The notes under the pieces: generated by a model
Seen by the model: the letters and a program-made list of their open reading frames with translations, nothing else
What the model was told of the DNA's origin: nothing
Database searches by the model: none
Shown: positions 24,477 through 32,181 of the stretch, one piece after another
How the letters are laid out: each line of letters starts with the position of its first letter
How positions within the stretch are numbered: the stretch's first letter is position 1
Translations under genes and position numbers: made by a program
From: an uncultured Planctomycetaceae bacterium
GTDB lineage: Bacteria; Planctomycetota; Planctomycetia; Gemmatales; Gemmataceae
DNA length: 45,846 bases
Direction: 5' to 3'
Assembly (NCBI GenBank): GCA_903960945.1
Contig: CAJCCR010000009.1
Span: 1 to 45,846, forward strand

Positions 24477-25736
24477 GTGAACCAGAATTATCTCTTTACC
24501 AGTGAATCCGTTTCTATGGGGCATCCCGACAAGGTTGCCGACCAAATCAGTGATACCATTTTGGACTTCTGCTTGCAGCATGATCCCAAGAGTAGGGTAG
24601 CATGTGAAACCCTTGTTACAACAGATTATGTTTGTGTAGCGGGTGAAATAACCACGACGGCACCACTTACCAGAACGGTTGTGGATAAGCTTGTAAGAGG
24701 CATTATTCGAGAAATTGGCTATGTAGATCCAACGATTGGCTTTGCAGCAGATACTTGCCAGATTGAATGCAAGTTGCATTCGCAATCGCCTGATATCTCG
24801 GTTGGTGTAGATGGTGGCGGCGCTGGCGATCAAGGGATGATGTTTGGTTTTGCTTGTGAAGAAACTAAATCCTTAATGCCTTTGCCTATCTTTTTGGCCC
24901 ATCGCTTGGTTGAAAATCACGCAAAGTTAAGGGCAAGTGGCAAGCTTGCTTTTGTCCGCCCTGATGCCAAGAGTCAGGTAACCATCGAATATAAACCAGA
25001 TGGCACCCCAAATCGAATTCATACCATTGTGCTTTCCACCCAGCATGATGAGAGTGTTGTTGAGATTAAAAAGAAAAAGAAAGTCTTCTCTGATAAAGCT
25101 CGTGAAGAAATTCTCAATACTTTGATCATCCCAACCTTGAAGGCCGAACGACCTGATTTGGTCGATGCGAAAACCAAGTTTCACTTTGTCCCAGTTGGTG
25201 AGTCGGGCAAAAAATATCCAAGTGATGTTATTTTGGTCCATATCAACCCCACTGGCATCTTCCTTGAAGGCGGCCCTCACGGGGATTGCGGCCTTACTGG
25301 TAGAAAAATCATTGTAGATACCTACGGCGGCATGGGTCGTCATGGTGGTGGTGCATTCAGCGGTAAGGACCCAACAAAGGTTGATCGCTCTGCAGCTTAT
25401 ATGTGCCGTTATATTGCCAAAAACATTGTTAAAGCAGGCCTTGCATCGAAGTGCGAAGTTCAGCTTTCCTATGCAATTGGTTACCCTGATCCGATCAATA
25501 TCTGGGTCAGCACCTTTGGTACTGCAAAGCATGGCTTAACCGATGATAAGATTGCTGCTCTTATCAGCAAGACCTTCCAGTTAACGCCTAAGGGCATTAT
25601 CGAAACGCTGAATTTGCGCAGGCCGATCTACAAGGAATCAGCGAGAAATGGCCACTTTGGTCGTGAGCTTGCAAACTTCACTTGGGAAAAAACCGATAAG
25701 GCTGCAGCTTTGCGTTCTGCTGCAGGCTTGAAGTAA
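24477..25736 (+). CDS. metK: S-adenosylmethionine synthase
   Basis: From GTG 24477 the product is 419 residues. GAGGAAG lies five bases upstream of this GTG, and the protein then begins at the family N-terminus ([20 protein letters not shown]); the ATG at 24453 has no such site. The ATP and Mg2+ site GHPDK, the [12 protein letters not shown] phosphate loop, [20 protein letters not shown] and [20 protein letters not shown] are all intact. MetK makes SAM from methionine and ATP and is essential in most bacteria. The leader is only about 40-100 bases and has no SAM-riboswitch features. Divergent from the phosphodiesterase gene. Confidence 0.95.
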   Translation: MNQNYLFTSESVSMGHPDKVADQISDTILDFCLQHDPKSRVACETLVTTDYVCVAGEITTTAPLTRTVVDKLVRGIIREIGYVDPTIGFAADTCQIECKLHSQSPDISVGVDGGGAGDQGMMFGFACEETKSLMPLPIFLAHRLVENHAKLRASGKLAFVRPDAKSQVTIEYKPDGTPNRIHTIVLSTQHDESVVEIKKKKKVFSDKAREEILNTLIIPTLKAERPDLVDAKTKFHFVPVGESGKKYPSDVILVHINPTGIFLEGGPHGDCGLTGRKIIVDTYGGMGRHGGGAFSGKDPTKVDRSAAYMCRYIAKNIVKAGLASKCEVQLSYAIGYPDPINIWVSTFGTAKHGLTDDKIAALISKTFQLTPKGIIETLNLRRPIYKESARNGHFGRELANFTWEKTDKAAALRSAAGLK

Positions 25737-25751
25737 GCGTAAATGAGTTGG

Positions 25752-26402
25752 CTAAATTAAGGGCTTGCGTTGTGAGGCATTTGCTTCCAACGCAGGCTTT
25801 TTTTCTTTGGTAGTAGAACAAGACCCGCACCCGCCGCCACTGCTGCAACTTCCGCAGCCGCCTTCCTTCGAACCACAATTACCCGACCCGCAGGATCCCG
25901 CATCTTCTACGAGTGATTCATCATGATCATCATCTTGATTTGGTTGAGTAATATTTTCGACATAGATATGCAGGTCGAAATCGTTGGATAGCTTTGAGAT
26001 CAAATCGCGAACATCTGTTTTTGGGCTTGTTGCGAGATGAAGGACTGCATGCTTGCCATCGAATAGTAATTCGGCATCAAGAATAGAAACGGGCAAAGCT
26101 AAGTTAAGGGCGATACTTTTAGCGGCTTCAATGATGAGCGATGATTTTGCATGGTTAAGTTGAACTTGCGAATCATCTTGGTCAGTGAGTGTACCATAAA
26201 GCTTTCCTACGGTAGTATTGGGTAAGAACTTGGCAATTATGGGTGTAGAGGGGGAAAGAATTTCGCCCGTTTCTTTACCCCTGTGGGTTTCAATGATTAC
26301 GAGATCGCCTTTGAGAAGTTGCAGAGGTTTCTGGGCGTGAAACCTGCCGAATTCTCCTGCTTTACCGTAGCGAACTAAATACTCAGAGCAAAAGGCATTC
26401 AT
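25752..26402 (-). CDS. PSP1-domain protein with Cys/Gly-rich tail
   Basis: A 216-residue protein. Residues about 5-150 match the PSP1 C-terminal domain family (YaaT-like): EYLVRYGKAGEFGRF, GDLVIIETHRGKETGEIL, then LPVSILDAELLFDGKHAVLH and DVRDLISKLSNDFDLHIYVE. After an acidic linker (DDDHDESLVED) the tail carries eight Cys in Gly/Ser context (GSCGSGNCGSKEGGCGSCSS and GGCGSCS), which could bind metal. In Bacillus, YaaT acts with YlbF and YmcA and affects RNase Y; no partner is visible here. Its start is two bases from the stop of the TPR-YggX gene, so the two are translated together. Confidence 0.8.
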   Translation of the reverse strand: MNAFCSEYLVRYGKAGEFGRFHAQKPLQLLKGDLVIIETHRGKETGEILSPSTPIIAKFLPNTTVGKLYGTLTDQDDSQVQLNHAKSSLIIEAAKSIALNLALPVSILDAELLFDGKHAVLHLATSPKTDVRDLISKLSNDFDLHIYVENITQPNQDDDHDESLVEDAGSCGSGNCGSKEGGCGSCSSGGGCGSCSTTKEKKPALEANASQRKPLI

Positions 26403-26404
26403 GA

Positions 26405-27034
26405 TTATTCTTGTGTTAAGCCGAGAAATTCATGCATGTATTTGTCGTACTCGGCTTGTCCGCGTTCAGAACTTAGATCGAGCCTAAGTTCATTGATAAC
26501 CTTGATGCTATAATTTTTAACCCATTCGCTCCAGCAATCGGCGCAGATGGCTTCAAAGATTCTTTTGCCAAGTTCATCGTTAAGAGGGGGTGCGGGAAGT
26601 TTTCTAGCCCTTGAACCAACCATGCAACCAGGTCGGGTACACTGCATGTTGCCCATGGCATCGCCTGCGCCAGTGCTGATTGGTGCAACAGTTTTTTTTG
26701 ATTCAGGAACAGGTTCGCCCAATTCTTTAAGCATGCGAGCCATTTCGTCCCTTGGCATGTTATCGCCTCTTTCGTCAGCAATCTGGAAACCTTTTTGCAG
26801 AGTGGTGACAGCCTCGGCTTTTTTATCGAGGGAAAGAAGAGAGTTGCCCAGAAGTTGGAATACTTTGGAAAATTGTGGGCTAAGGATCAAGGTTCGGTTG
26901 AAAGACGCAACTGCTTCTTCAAACTGTTTGTTTTCCATGTAGAGTTGGCCCAAACGATAATGGCCTAGTTCGTTATCTGGATCATCGTTGGCCATCTTCT
27001 GAAATTGCGCAATACGGTTCTCTAAATCTGACAT
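26405..27034 (-). CDS. TPR protein fused to an iron-trafficking (YggX-like) domain
   Basis: ATG 27034 follows TTGGAGC and gives 209 residues; the longer frame to 27085 adds unrelated sequence. Residues 1-100 hold two or three TPR units (ELGHYRLGQLYMENKQFEEA, then a second with VFQLLGNSLLSLDKKAEAV). Residues 131-206 match Fe(2+)-trafficking protein YggX: C132 in MQCTRPGC, LNDELGKRIFEAICADCW, and VINELRLDLSSERGQAEY. C132 matches the single conserved Cys of YggX; C137, C164 and C167 are additional and make a possible four-Cys site. YggX limits oxidative damage and aids Fe-S repair in enterics. Operon with the Cys-rich PSP1 gene hints at a metal-related role, which is inference. Confidence 0.8.
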   Translation of the reverse strand: MSDLENRIAQFQKMANDDPDNELGHYRLGQLYMENKQFEEAVASFNRTLILSPQFSKVFQLLGNSLLSLDKKAEAVTTLQKGFQIADERGDNMPRDEMARMLKELGEPVPESKKTVAPISTGAGDAMGNMQCTRPGCMVGSRARKLPAPPLNDELGKRIFEAICADCWSEWVKNYSIKVINELRLDLSSERGQAEYDKYMHEFLGLTQE

Positions 27035-27131
27035 TATGAAAAGCTCCAATGAATATTCAAAATACAAACAATAAGGGAAGGCCAAATGACCTTCCCCTAT
27101 TATTGTAAAGAACTATTCGCAAAGAGAATAA

Positions 27132-27938
27132 CTATTTAGGCTCGAGAACAAGAAATGGTGTTTCTTGCTTGATGGTGGTTTTGGTTCTGGTCAGGTTATC
27201 GGTAACAGAAACTTGGATGGTAAACCTACCTGGCCTGTTTGGTCGAATGGGGACTGAGATCGGGAAAATATCTTTAAATTCTTCGGGAATATCCTTGGCT
27301 TCGCCTGTAAAAGGCTTTGATAAGGTTGGTACCCCTGCCTCATCAAGGATGCGAACGGTAAAGGAGAGATTTGGTTTTCTAGTTTGGGCATCCGATTCAA
27401 AACCAGTTACACAAAATCGGAGAATAAATTCCTGCCCGGGTACACCCACCGGAGGGGCGGGAAAATTGTTTTCATAAGTCATATGCCATAACACAAATCC
27501 CAGGGACTTAGGCAAAACCTCAAAAGATTGAGTTAACATCGCTGTTCTTTTGTCGGTCAAATCTGTGAGGATTAATTTGTAAGTGTAAGTTCCCGGAGGC
27601 ATTTCCAAGCTTATTGGCACAGCCGCATACGCAGGCAATCGGGAACCCCCCAAAGGATTAAAGGCGGGAGTCTCTTTGGGAGCAGTTTTTATTATGCTTT
27701 TACCATCTTTGTTGAAGAGTTCACCTGCAAGGCTGTAAAACGCCTGACCTATCGCATCAATCTTCAAACCATTGATATCAAACGCCAGTATGAAGTTATC
27801 GCCTGGATGATATTTCTTCGAATCGGGCCTGTTGGCACCATAGATACCCATGGGCGCACGAATATTTAAAAACTCGAGCGGTGCAGCCGCTTGTTGGCCT
27901 GTTGTCATAAATGCTATTACTGCGATAGACTGCCACAT
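27132..27938 (-). CDS. Secreted beta-sandwich protein of unknown function
   Basis: ATG 27938 lies eight bases after GAGG and gives 268 residues; the GTG nine bases upstream overlaps that site and is less likely. A short signal peptide (WQSIAVIAFMTTGQQAAA) precedes the mature chain. The rest is beta-rich with Ig-like strand patterns: YHPGDNFILAFDINGLKID, LEMPPGTYTYKLILTDLTDK, GQEFILRFCVTGFESD and NRPGRFTIQVSVTDNLTR. These suggest two fibronectin/Ig-type modules. No enzymatic motif. It is probably periplasmic. I do not recognise a named family. Confidence 0.7.
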   Translation of the reverse strand: MWQSIAVIAFMTTGQQAAAPLEFLNIRAPMGIYGANRPDSKKYHPGDNFILAFDINGLKIDAIGQAFYSLAGELFNKDGKSIIKTAPKETPAFNPLGGSRLPAYAAVPISLEMPPGTYTYKLILTDLTDKRTAMLTQSFEVLPKSLGFVLWHMTYENNFPAPPVGVPGQEFILRFCVTGFESDAQTRKPNLSFTVRILDEAGVPTLSKPFTGEAKDIPEEFKDIFPISVPIRPNRPGRFTIQVSVTDNLTRTKTTIKQETPFLVLEPK

Positions 27939-28229
27939 GCCTGTCACCTCATGGTCACGAAAGATAAATTCTTAGCATATTGTGTTCTTTTGGTGCAAAA
28001 CTTAGCTAGATCAGTTTTTGATTAGATAAAAACAATTTTGAAAATTATTTCAACAAAACTTGTCAAGACCCATAGTTCGGTGTTATGAATAAGTTATCTT
28101 CGTTGATGAATTCATTTCATTAGCGGAGACGGATCGCGCTAGCGTGGTGCGATTTACAGAAGTCCCGAGTCAGGGCAACTGGGTTTAGCCCGGATTAGGG
28201 AAAGTTCTATTGAAAGGGAGGTGTTCGTA

Positions 28230-28262
28230 ATGTGTAAAAAGATCCAGGTAAGGCTGCTTTAA
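28230..28262 (+). CDS. Ten-codon ORF with strong ribosome binding site
   Basis: ATG 28230 encodes MCKKIQVRLL and a TAA at 28260-28262. The Shine-Dalgarno stretch AAAGGGAGGTG six bases upstream is among the best in the window. Its last four codons form the left arm of stem C, so translation would compete with that hairpin. It may be a leader peptide or a small protein; nothing lies downstream to regulate. Confidence 0.35.
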   Translation: MCKKIQVRLL

Positions 28263-28303
28263 GGCGGCTGACGGGCTGTCCGTCAAAGCAGCCTTGATAC
28301 GTT

Positions 28304-28338
28304 AAGACCCCGGAAGATCTATTCCGGGGTCTTTGGTT
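28304..28338 (+). terminator. Strong rho-independent terminator
   Basis: Perfect 12-base arms (28304-28315, AAGACCCCGGAA; 28322-28333) with a six-base loop, followed by TGGTTTTT. It ends the small RNA unit; it may also stop the convergent zinc-ribbon transcript. Confidence 0.85.
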
Positions 28339-28388
28339 TTTACTGTAAGCGTTTTTTATTATGCATCTGCCAGAGGCGATTCTTGATC

Positions 28389-28444
28389 ATCTTGTTCAAG
28401 CAACAATTTTTCGATCATCTTGTCCAAGCAACAATCTTTTGATC
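28389..28444. repeat. 28-bp tandem repeat, two copies
   Basis: Units 28389-28416 and 28417-28444 differ at three positions, with part of a further unit on each side (GATC at the left, ATTTT at the right). The repeat spans the 3' end of the zinc-ribbon gene; 28 is not a multiple of three, so each copy shifts the frame. Confidence 0.8.
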
Positions 28445-28593
28445 ATTTTTTCTTGATATGCAAGCGTGTAGGATCCACATTGCGGGCAAGGGCATGATTC
28501 CTGCCTTTGCTTTTCAAATACTGTATTGGATTTGGGAACATCCCAACTCTTCCCACAATGCGAACAAAGAATAAGGCTTTTTGATATACCCAT
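28396..28593 (-). CDS. Small zinc-ribbon protein
   Basis: From ATG 28593 (GGTGGTGAA just upstream) the product is 65 residues. Two pairs, C-SH-C (about residues 10-13) and C-PQ-C (about 36-39, preceded by another CP), form a zinc-ribbon, with CGKSWDVPKSNTVFEK between. The C-terminal 17 residues (MIKRLLLGQDDRKIVA) are encoded by the 28-bp tandem repeat, so the original C-terminus has probably been replaced by repeat expansion. Function unknown. Confidence 0.6.
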   Translation of the reverse strand: MGISKSLILCSHCGKSWDVPKSNTVFEKQRQESCPCPQCGSYTLAYQEKMIKRLLLGQDDRKIVA

Positions 28594-28739
28594 TTCACCA
28601 CCATGAAGAAATAACACCTTGAATCACGAGGTGCATATATCTATTTAATCGGGTTTGTACAACCCAATCTTGAGCCAATTAATCAAAGGAATGTAAAGGT
28701 GTTTGCTTTGGGAAGATTAGAGAGATTAACTTTGCGCTT

Positions 28740-30359
28740 TTAGAAATGTCCGGGGCTTCCCTCAACCTTGAAACCCTTGAAACCTTTGCAAAATTGAAAT
28801 TGCCATACGCTTATGGGTTGACCATTCTCGTAATACCAAAATGAAGGCAATTCTTCGACGCTTTCAAAAGCTTTTCTCGCCTTAGGCGAAACAATTCCAA
28901 TCACCAGAAAATCTTTTCCAAGGAAAGCTTCAGGATGGTCGATGGGGTTTTGCCAAAGATCATACTGGCTGTGTCGATCGCCATTGACCAAGCCGATGGA
29001 ATAGGCTTGTGGGTGGCCTGAGCAGTAAAATCCGACTTCTCCAGGTACATTCCAACTGCCTCCTGCAAGGACGGGTTCTCGTCCGGTGGAAGAGGTTATG
29101 TCTGCGCGTAATCTATCAATTTCCTTGGCGACGGAAACCCAACCACGAAGCCTGCAAGTAGGGTCAAATTTTCGAAGAGGGAAGGGGTTGGCCTTGGAAG
29201 GGTTTTCAGCGATCAATAAAAAGAGGGGCCTGATCCATTCGCTTTGGTGCATAAAAAGGGAGATTGCAAGACCAAGAGCTATGAAGGTGGGGACAAAAAA
29301 TTTGCAGCAGTTTATTAGAAAGCGATTTTGCCCTGACAGGATTTCTTGCATATGAAAGATAATAAGCACCAACCCCGAAAGATAAGCTGTAACGGGCCAG
29401 TTCATTTCTCCGCCCCCGGTTTTTGGACTGAATCCAAAAAATACCAAGAAGGTGACCGCAGACATCCACCACAAATATTGCTTAACTGCATTTTCTTGCA
29501 ACCATGGTCTGAAATGCCACATGGCCCAAGCCCAGAGAATAAACCAGTAGCCTAGCAGCAGCCCGAATTGTTGCCCTAGATAAGTCAGAGGGCCCATCCA
29601 TTGGATTCTTGGCCCCTGATGCATTCCTGCGAGGGCGCTAACATGATGAAAAGAAACCCAGTTATTTTGAATATTCCAAATAAGGATGGGTAGCGAGAAA
29701 AAAGCTGCGGTGAATCCGAGTACCCATGGTCCCGGTTTAATGAAGTAAATTCGATATTGTGGCGTGAATAAGAAAAAGCATGCTAGTGACCCTATCCATA
29801 AAATCATTGTGTATTTTGCAAGAATCCCAAATCCAACAGCCGCCCCCGCAGCAAACCAAGCCCAATTTTTATCCTCAAATAATGCCATGTAACCAAACAC
29901 TAGGGCCCATATCCAAGCGCAAGTGTAAGGTGCATCGATCGTAATCAGTGATGAGGCTGCAGCGATGGGGGGTAGGGAAATTGCGATGATCACTGCAGCG
30001 AGTGAAACTCGCGCATTGGCGGTTGTTTTTAATGTAAGAACAAAAATGCCCCAGATAAGCAGGGTGCCACATATCACTGCGGGAAATCTTACTGCGGGCA
30101 TTTCGGACCCACAAATAGCAATGCTAAGAGGGCCAAAAACTTCACGGCCCATGCGGATAAGCCACGAAACCAGAGGGCCTTTGCTGTAGTAACTCCAATC
30201 CAGATGGCGCGACCAATCCCAATAGTGGGCCTCATCAGGGGCTAGGTTTAATGGGCAGAAGAAAAGCAGGTAGACCAGATGCAGTAATCCTGAACCGAGG
30301 ATCAGGGCGTAAGCGATCCATTTGATTCCGGCTTGATCGTCTTGTTTATCCTTAACCAT
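28740..30359 (-). CDS. GT39-family membrane glycosyltransferase (ArnT/PMT-like)
   Basis: A 539-residue integral membrane protein with about eleven hydrophobic segments over the first 390 residues, then a soluble C-terminal part. The first periplasmic loop carries the acidic pair D42-E43 in NLAPDEAHYWDWSRHL, followed by YYSKGPLVSWLIRMG, the signature of the PMT_2/GT39 group that uses polyprenyl-phosphate sugars. The C-terminal domain (about 400-530: CRLRGWVSVAKEIDRLRADI, VLAGGSWNVPGEVGFYCSGH) is seen in related ArnT-like proteins. It would transfer a sugar to an envelope lipid or glycan in the periplasm. Donor and acceptor unknown. It stands alone, with a 92-base gap below the zinc-ribbon gene's start-side spacer. 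Confidence 0.8.
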   Translation of the reverse strand: MVKDKQDDQAGIKWIAYALILGSGLLHLVYLLFFCPLNLAPDEAHYWDWSRHLDWSYYSKGPLVSWLIRMGREVFGPLSIAICGSEMPAVRFPAVICGTLLIWGIFVLTLKTTANARVSLAAVIIAISLPPIAAASSLITIDAPYTCAWIWALVFGYMALFEDKNWAWFAAGAAVGFGILAKYTMILWIGSLACFFLFTPQYRIYFIKPGPWVLGFTAAFFSLPILIWNIQNNWVSFHHVSALAGMHQGPRIQWMGPLTYLGQQFGLLLGYWFILWAWAMWHFRPWLQENAVKQYLWWMSAVTFLVFFGFSPKTGGGEMNWPVTAYLSGLVLIIFHMQEILSGQNRFLINCCKFFVPTFIALGLAISLFMHQSEWIRPLFLLIAENPSKANPFPLRKFDPTCRLRGWVSVAKEIDRLRADITSSTGREPVLAGGSWNVPGEVGFYCSGHPQAYSIGLVNGDRHSQYDLWQNPIDHPEAFLGKDFLVIGIVSPKARKAFESVEELPSFWYYENGQPISVWQFQFCKGFKGFKVEGSPGHF

Positions 30360-30627
30360 GAGTTCTCAGCTATCTTGTACAAGTTTCAAATCAGTTCAAT
30401 GGCTAAATAATCAGCCATGATTGCTTTTACGAAACCTATTCGGGCAAGGTCAATACGGTTAAGTTTGTAAAGCACAAGAATAGTAGATTGAGCGAAACTG
30501 GGGTATTTGCTGTCGATATAAAAAGTGGTCTGGTATGCGTTTGGCTCCTTTGGTAAAAGTCGATTAATAGTTAGGATTGGTAGATTGTTAAAATTTGTAG
30601 ACTTTGACTTTTTCGAGGCGATAAATC

Positions 30628-30864
30628 ATGCGGAATCTTTTAGCACTTGCAGCTTTTTGTGTTATTACATTTGCAACCGTCGGATATTTTCAAGGTTGGT
30701 ATATGGTGAAAGCTGATATTACCTCAGATGGTAAACGCAATATTAACATTGATTTTAACACTAAAAAAATCACCTCGGATATTGGTAAGGGCACTGAATT
30801 TGTGCAAGAAAAAATAAAGACCATCGAAGAAAACGAAAAGAAGAATGTGAAGTCCCCTGAATAA
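30628..30864 (+). CDS. Small membrane-anchored protein
   Basis: A 78-residue product with CGAGG upstream of ATG. An N-terminal hydrophobic helix (LLALAAFCVITFATVGYFQG) anchors it. A hydrophilic part follows, with a short beta segment (VKADITSDGKRNINIDFN) and a charged helix (EFVQEKIKTIEENEKKN). Not recognised as a named family. It is convergent with the UPF0261 gene, 20 bases apart. The clear anchor-plus-helix layout and ribosome binding site support a real gene. Confidence 0.6.
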   Translation: MRNLLALAAFCVITFATVGYFQGWYMVKADITSDGKRNINIDFNTKKITSDIGKGTEFVQEKIKTIEENEKKNVKSPE

Positions 30865-30884
30865 TAAGGATCTGCTGCAAAGCG

Positions 30885-32090
30885 TTAATCGTTTAAATAA
30901 TTTATTAGTTTCTGGGCGCATGCCTCTCCAAAGGCTGGGTCGTTGATGTGCAAATCCATCTCGATATATTCCACATCCGGGTTCAACCATAATTTTAAGC
31001 TTTCCCTTAATGCCTGATTGGCTTGCGGCCACCAAAACGGTTGGCCCAAGGCATCCAATGCCGAGATTCCACGAAGTGGAAAAATGATCGCAGTGGGTCC
31101 CTTTGCAGCATTCGCTTTCAGCGCGATTTCTTTACCCAGTAAATCATTTTCTTCGGGCGTAGTGCGCATGAGTGTGACATTTGAATTATGAGCGTAAAGC
31201 CTTCGGCTACGAAATTTTTCGGGCACTGTATCCATGGGGCCAAAGTTCACCATATCCAATGCCCCCACAGAAATAACCTGGGGAATGCCCATAATCCCTG
31301 CCGCTGTAAGTCTTTCATTCCCCGCACTCAAAATCCCGCCGACCAATTCATCCGCAAGCTCGGTGGTGGTGATATCTAGTACACCATTGATTAGGCCATC
31401 TCGAATGAAAGATTCCATGGTTAATCCACCCGTACCCGTGGCGTGAAAAACCAAAACTTCCCTGCCTGACTGCTCAAGAATATTGCGGCCTAATTCTACG
31501 CATGGTGTGGTAACACCAAACATAGTTGCAGCAAGCAATGGTTTTTCCAAAGTAGAATTTATAGCAGGCGCATTTAGCATTCCGGCCATTGCATGGGCTG
31601 CATTTGAAAGAACTTTTGTACTGATGCGATTGAGCCCGCAGATATCAACCACGGAATGCATCATGGTGATATCTTTGACCCCTATAAAAGGGCGCACTTG
31701 TCCGCTTGCCAAGGTGCTGACCATGATTTTCGGAATTCCAAAGGGAAGGGCGCGCATTGCTGAAGTACCCAGAGTGGTACCTGCAGAACCGCCCATGCCA
31801 AGTACCCCATGGATTTTGCCTTGATTGAAAAGATCGAGAGCAATCTTGGCTAATCCATTGGCAGCGGCTTCAACAGCCTCGCCTCTGTTTTTTTCAAGTA
31901 GAACTTTTTTGAGCGTGGTTCCCGCAGCTAAAAAAACATCTTCACGAGAAATGTCTGGAGTGAAAAAGGGGGGATTCAAAACTCCTGCGTCTGCACAAAT
32001 GCAATGAATTCCCTGTTTTTCAAGAAGGGATTTTAGAAAGGCAAACTCGGTGCCTTTGGTGTCGAAAGTTCCGGGTAGAAATACATTCAT
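30885..32090 (-). CDS. UPF0261 / Tm-1-like ATP-binding protein
   Basis: A 401-residue UPF0261 protein, the family of the N-terminal ATP-binding domain of the tomato Tm-1 resistance protein. Typical blocks: FLPGTFDTKGTEFAFLKSLL, GVLGMGGSAGTTLGTSAMRA, LPFGIPKIMVSTLASGQVRP, ITMMHSVVDICGLNRISTKV, LVFHATGTGGLTMESFI and ELADELVGGILSAGNERLTA. The GGSAGT loop and the T-G-x-G motif are likely nucleotide contacts. Bacterial members often sit beside a phosphoenolpyruvate hydrolase-like partner; none is here. The start codon and ribosome binding site lie in an extensive hairpin at 32089-32130. Confidence 0.85.
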   Translation of the reverse strand: MNVFLPGTFDTKGTEFAFLKSLLEKQGIHCICADAGVLNPPFFTPDISREDVFLAAGTTLKKVLLEKNRGEAVEAAANGLAKIALDLFNQGKIHGVLGMGGSAGTTLGTSAMRALPFGIPKIMVSTLASGQVRPFIGVKDITMMHSVVDICGLNRISTKVLSNAAHAMAGMLNAPAINSTLEKPLLAATMFGVTTPCVELGRNILEQSGREVLVFHATGTGGLTMESFIRDGLINGVLDITTTELADELVGGILSAGNERLTAAGIMGIPQVISVGALDMVNFGPMDTVPEKFRSRRLYAHNSNVTLMRTTPEENDLLGKEIALKANAAKGPTAIIFPLRGISALDALGQPFWWPQANQALRESLKLWLNPDVEYIEMDLHINDPAFGEACAQKLINYLND

Positions 32091-32130
32091 GCGTATACCT
32101 TTTCTGATGGTTCAGAGAAAGTATACGCAT
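32089..32130 (-). promoter_or_regulatory. Hairpin enclosing the UPF0261 ribosome binding site and start
   Basis: Perfect 10-base arms ATGCGTATAC (32089-32098) and 32121-32130, continued inward for eight more positions with only two wobble-type mismatches, around a six-base loop. In the minus-strand mRNA the AAAAGG ribosome binding site and the AU of the AUG are inside the stem. It could block initiation or act as a DNA operator. Confidence 0.65.
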
Positions 32131-32181
32131 TTTGGTTTTGTATTTGGGCTGAAAAGTTCCAACAAAGCAAGTTTATCAAAC

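Larger units (their letters stand above)
28115..28338 (+). ncRNA. Candidate structured small RNA / tiny-ORF transcription unit
   Basis: A self-contained plus-strand unit with no gene behind it. Stem A: ATCGC (28132-28136) with GCGAT (28149-28153). Stem B: a two-tier helix at 28162-28201 (TCCC...GGGC with GCCC...GGGA). Then a strong AAAGGGAGGTG ribosome binding site (28213-28223) and a 10-codon ORF. Stem C: AAGGCTGCTT (28250-28259) with 28286-28295, topped by TGACGG/CCGTCA. A classic terminator ends it. I checked it by eye against tmRNA, SRP RNA, RNase P, 6S and common riboswitches and found no match. The boundary at the 5' end is a guess. Confidence 0.5.

Noticed and set aside
24927-25532. 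201-codon minus-strand ORF opposite metK
   Set aside because: Shadow of metK; metK motifs are complete on the plus strand.
28141-28340. Group II intron, because GTGCGA at 28147 resembles the 5' end
   Set aside because: No domain V hairpin, no AY 3' end in place, and the unit stops in a terminator after about 200 bases.
28080-28340. tmRNA, SRP RNA, RNase P RNA or 6S RNA
   Set aside because: No tRNA-like ends or tag ending in ALAA, no SRP tetraloop motif, no RNase P core motifs and no long closing helix of 6S type.
28389-28444. Two 28-bp direct repeats, considered as a CRISPR remnant
   Set aside because: The units touch each other with no spacer between them, there are only two, and they lie in a gene end; no cas gene is present.
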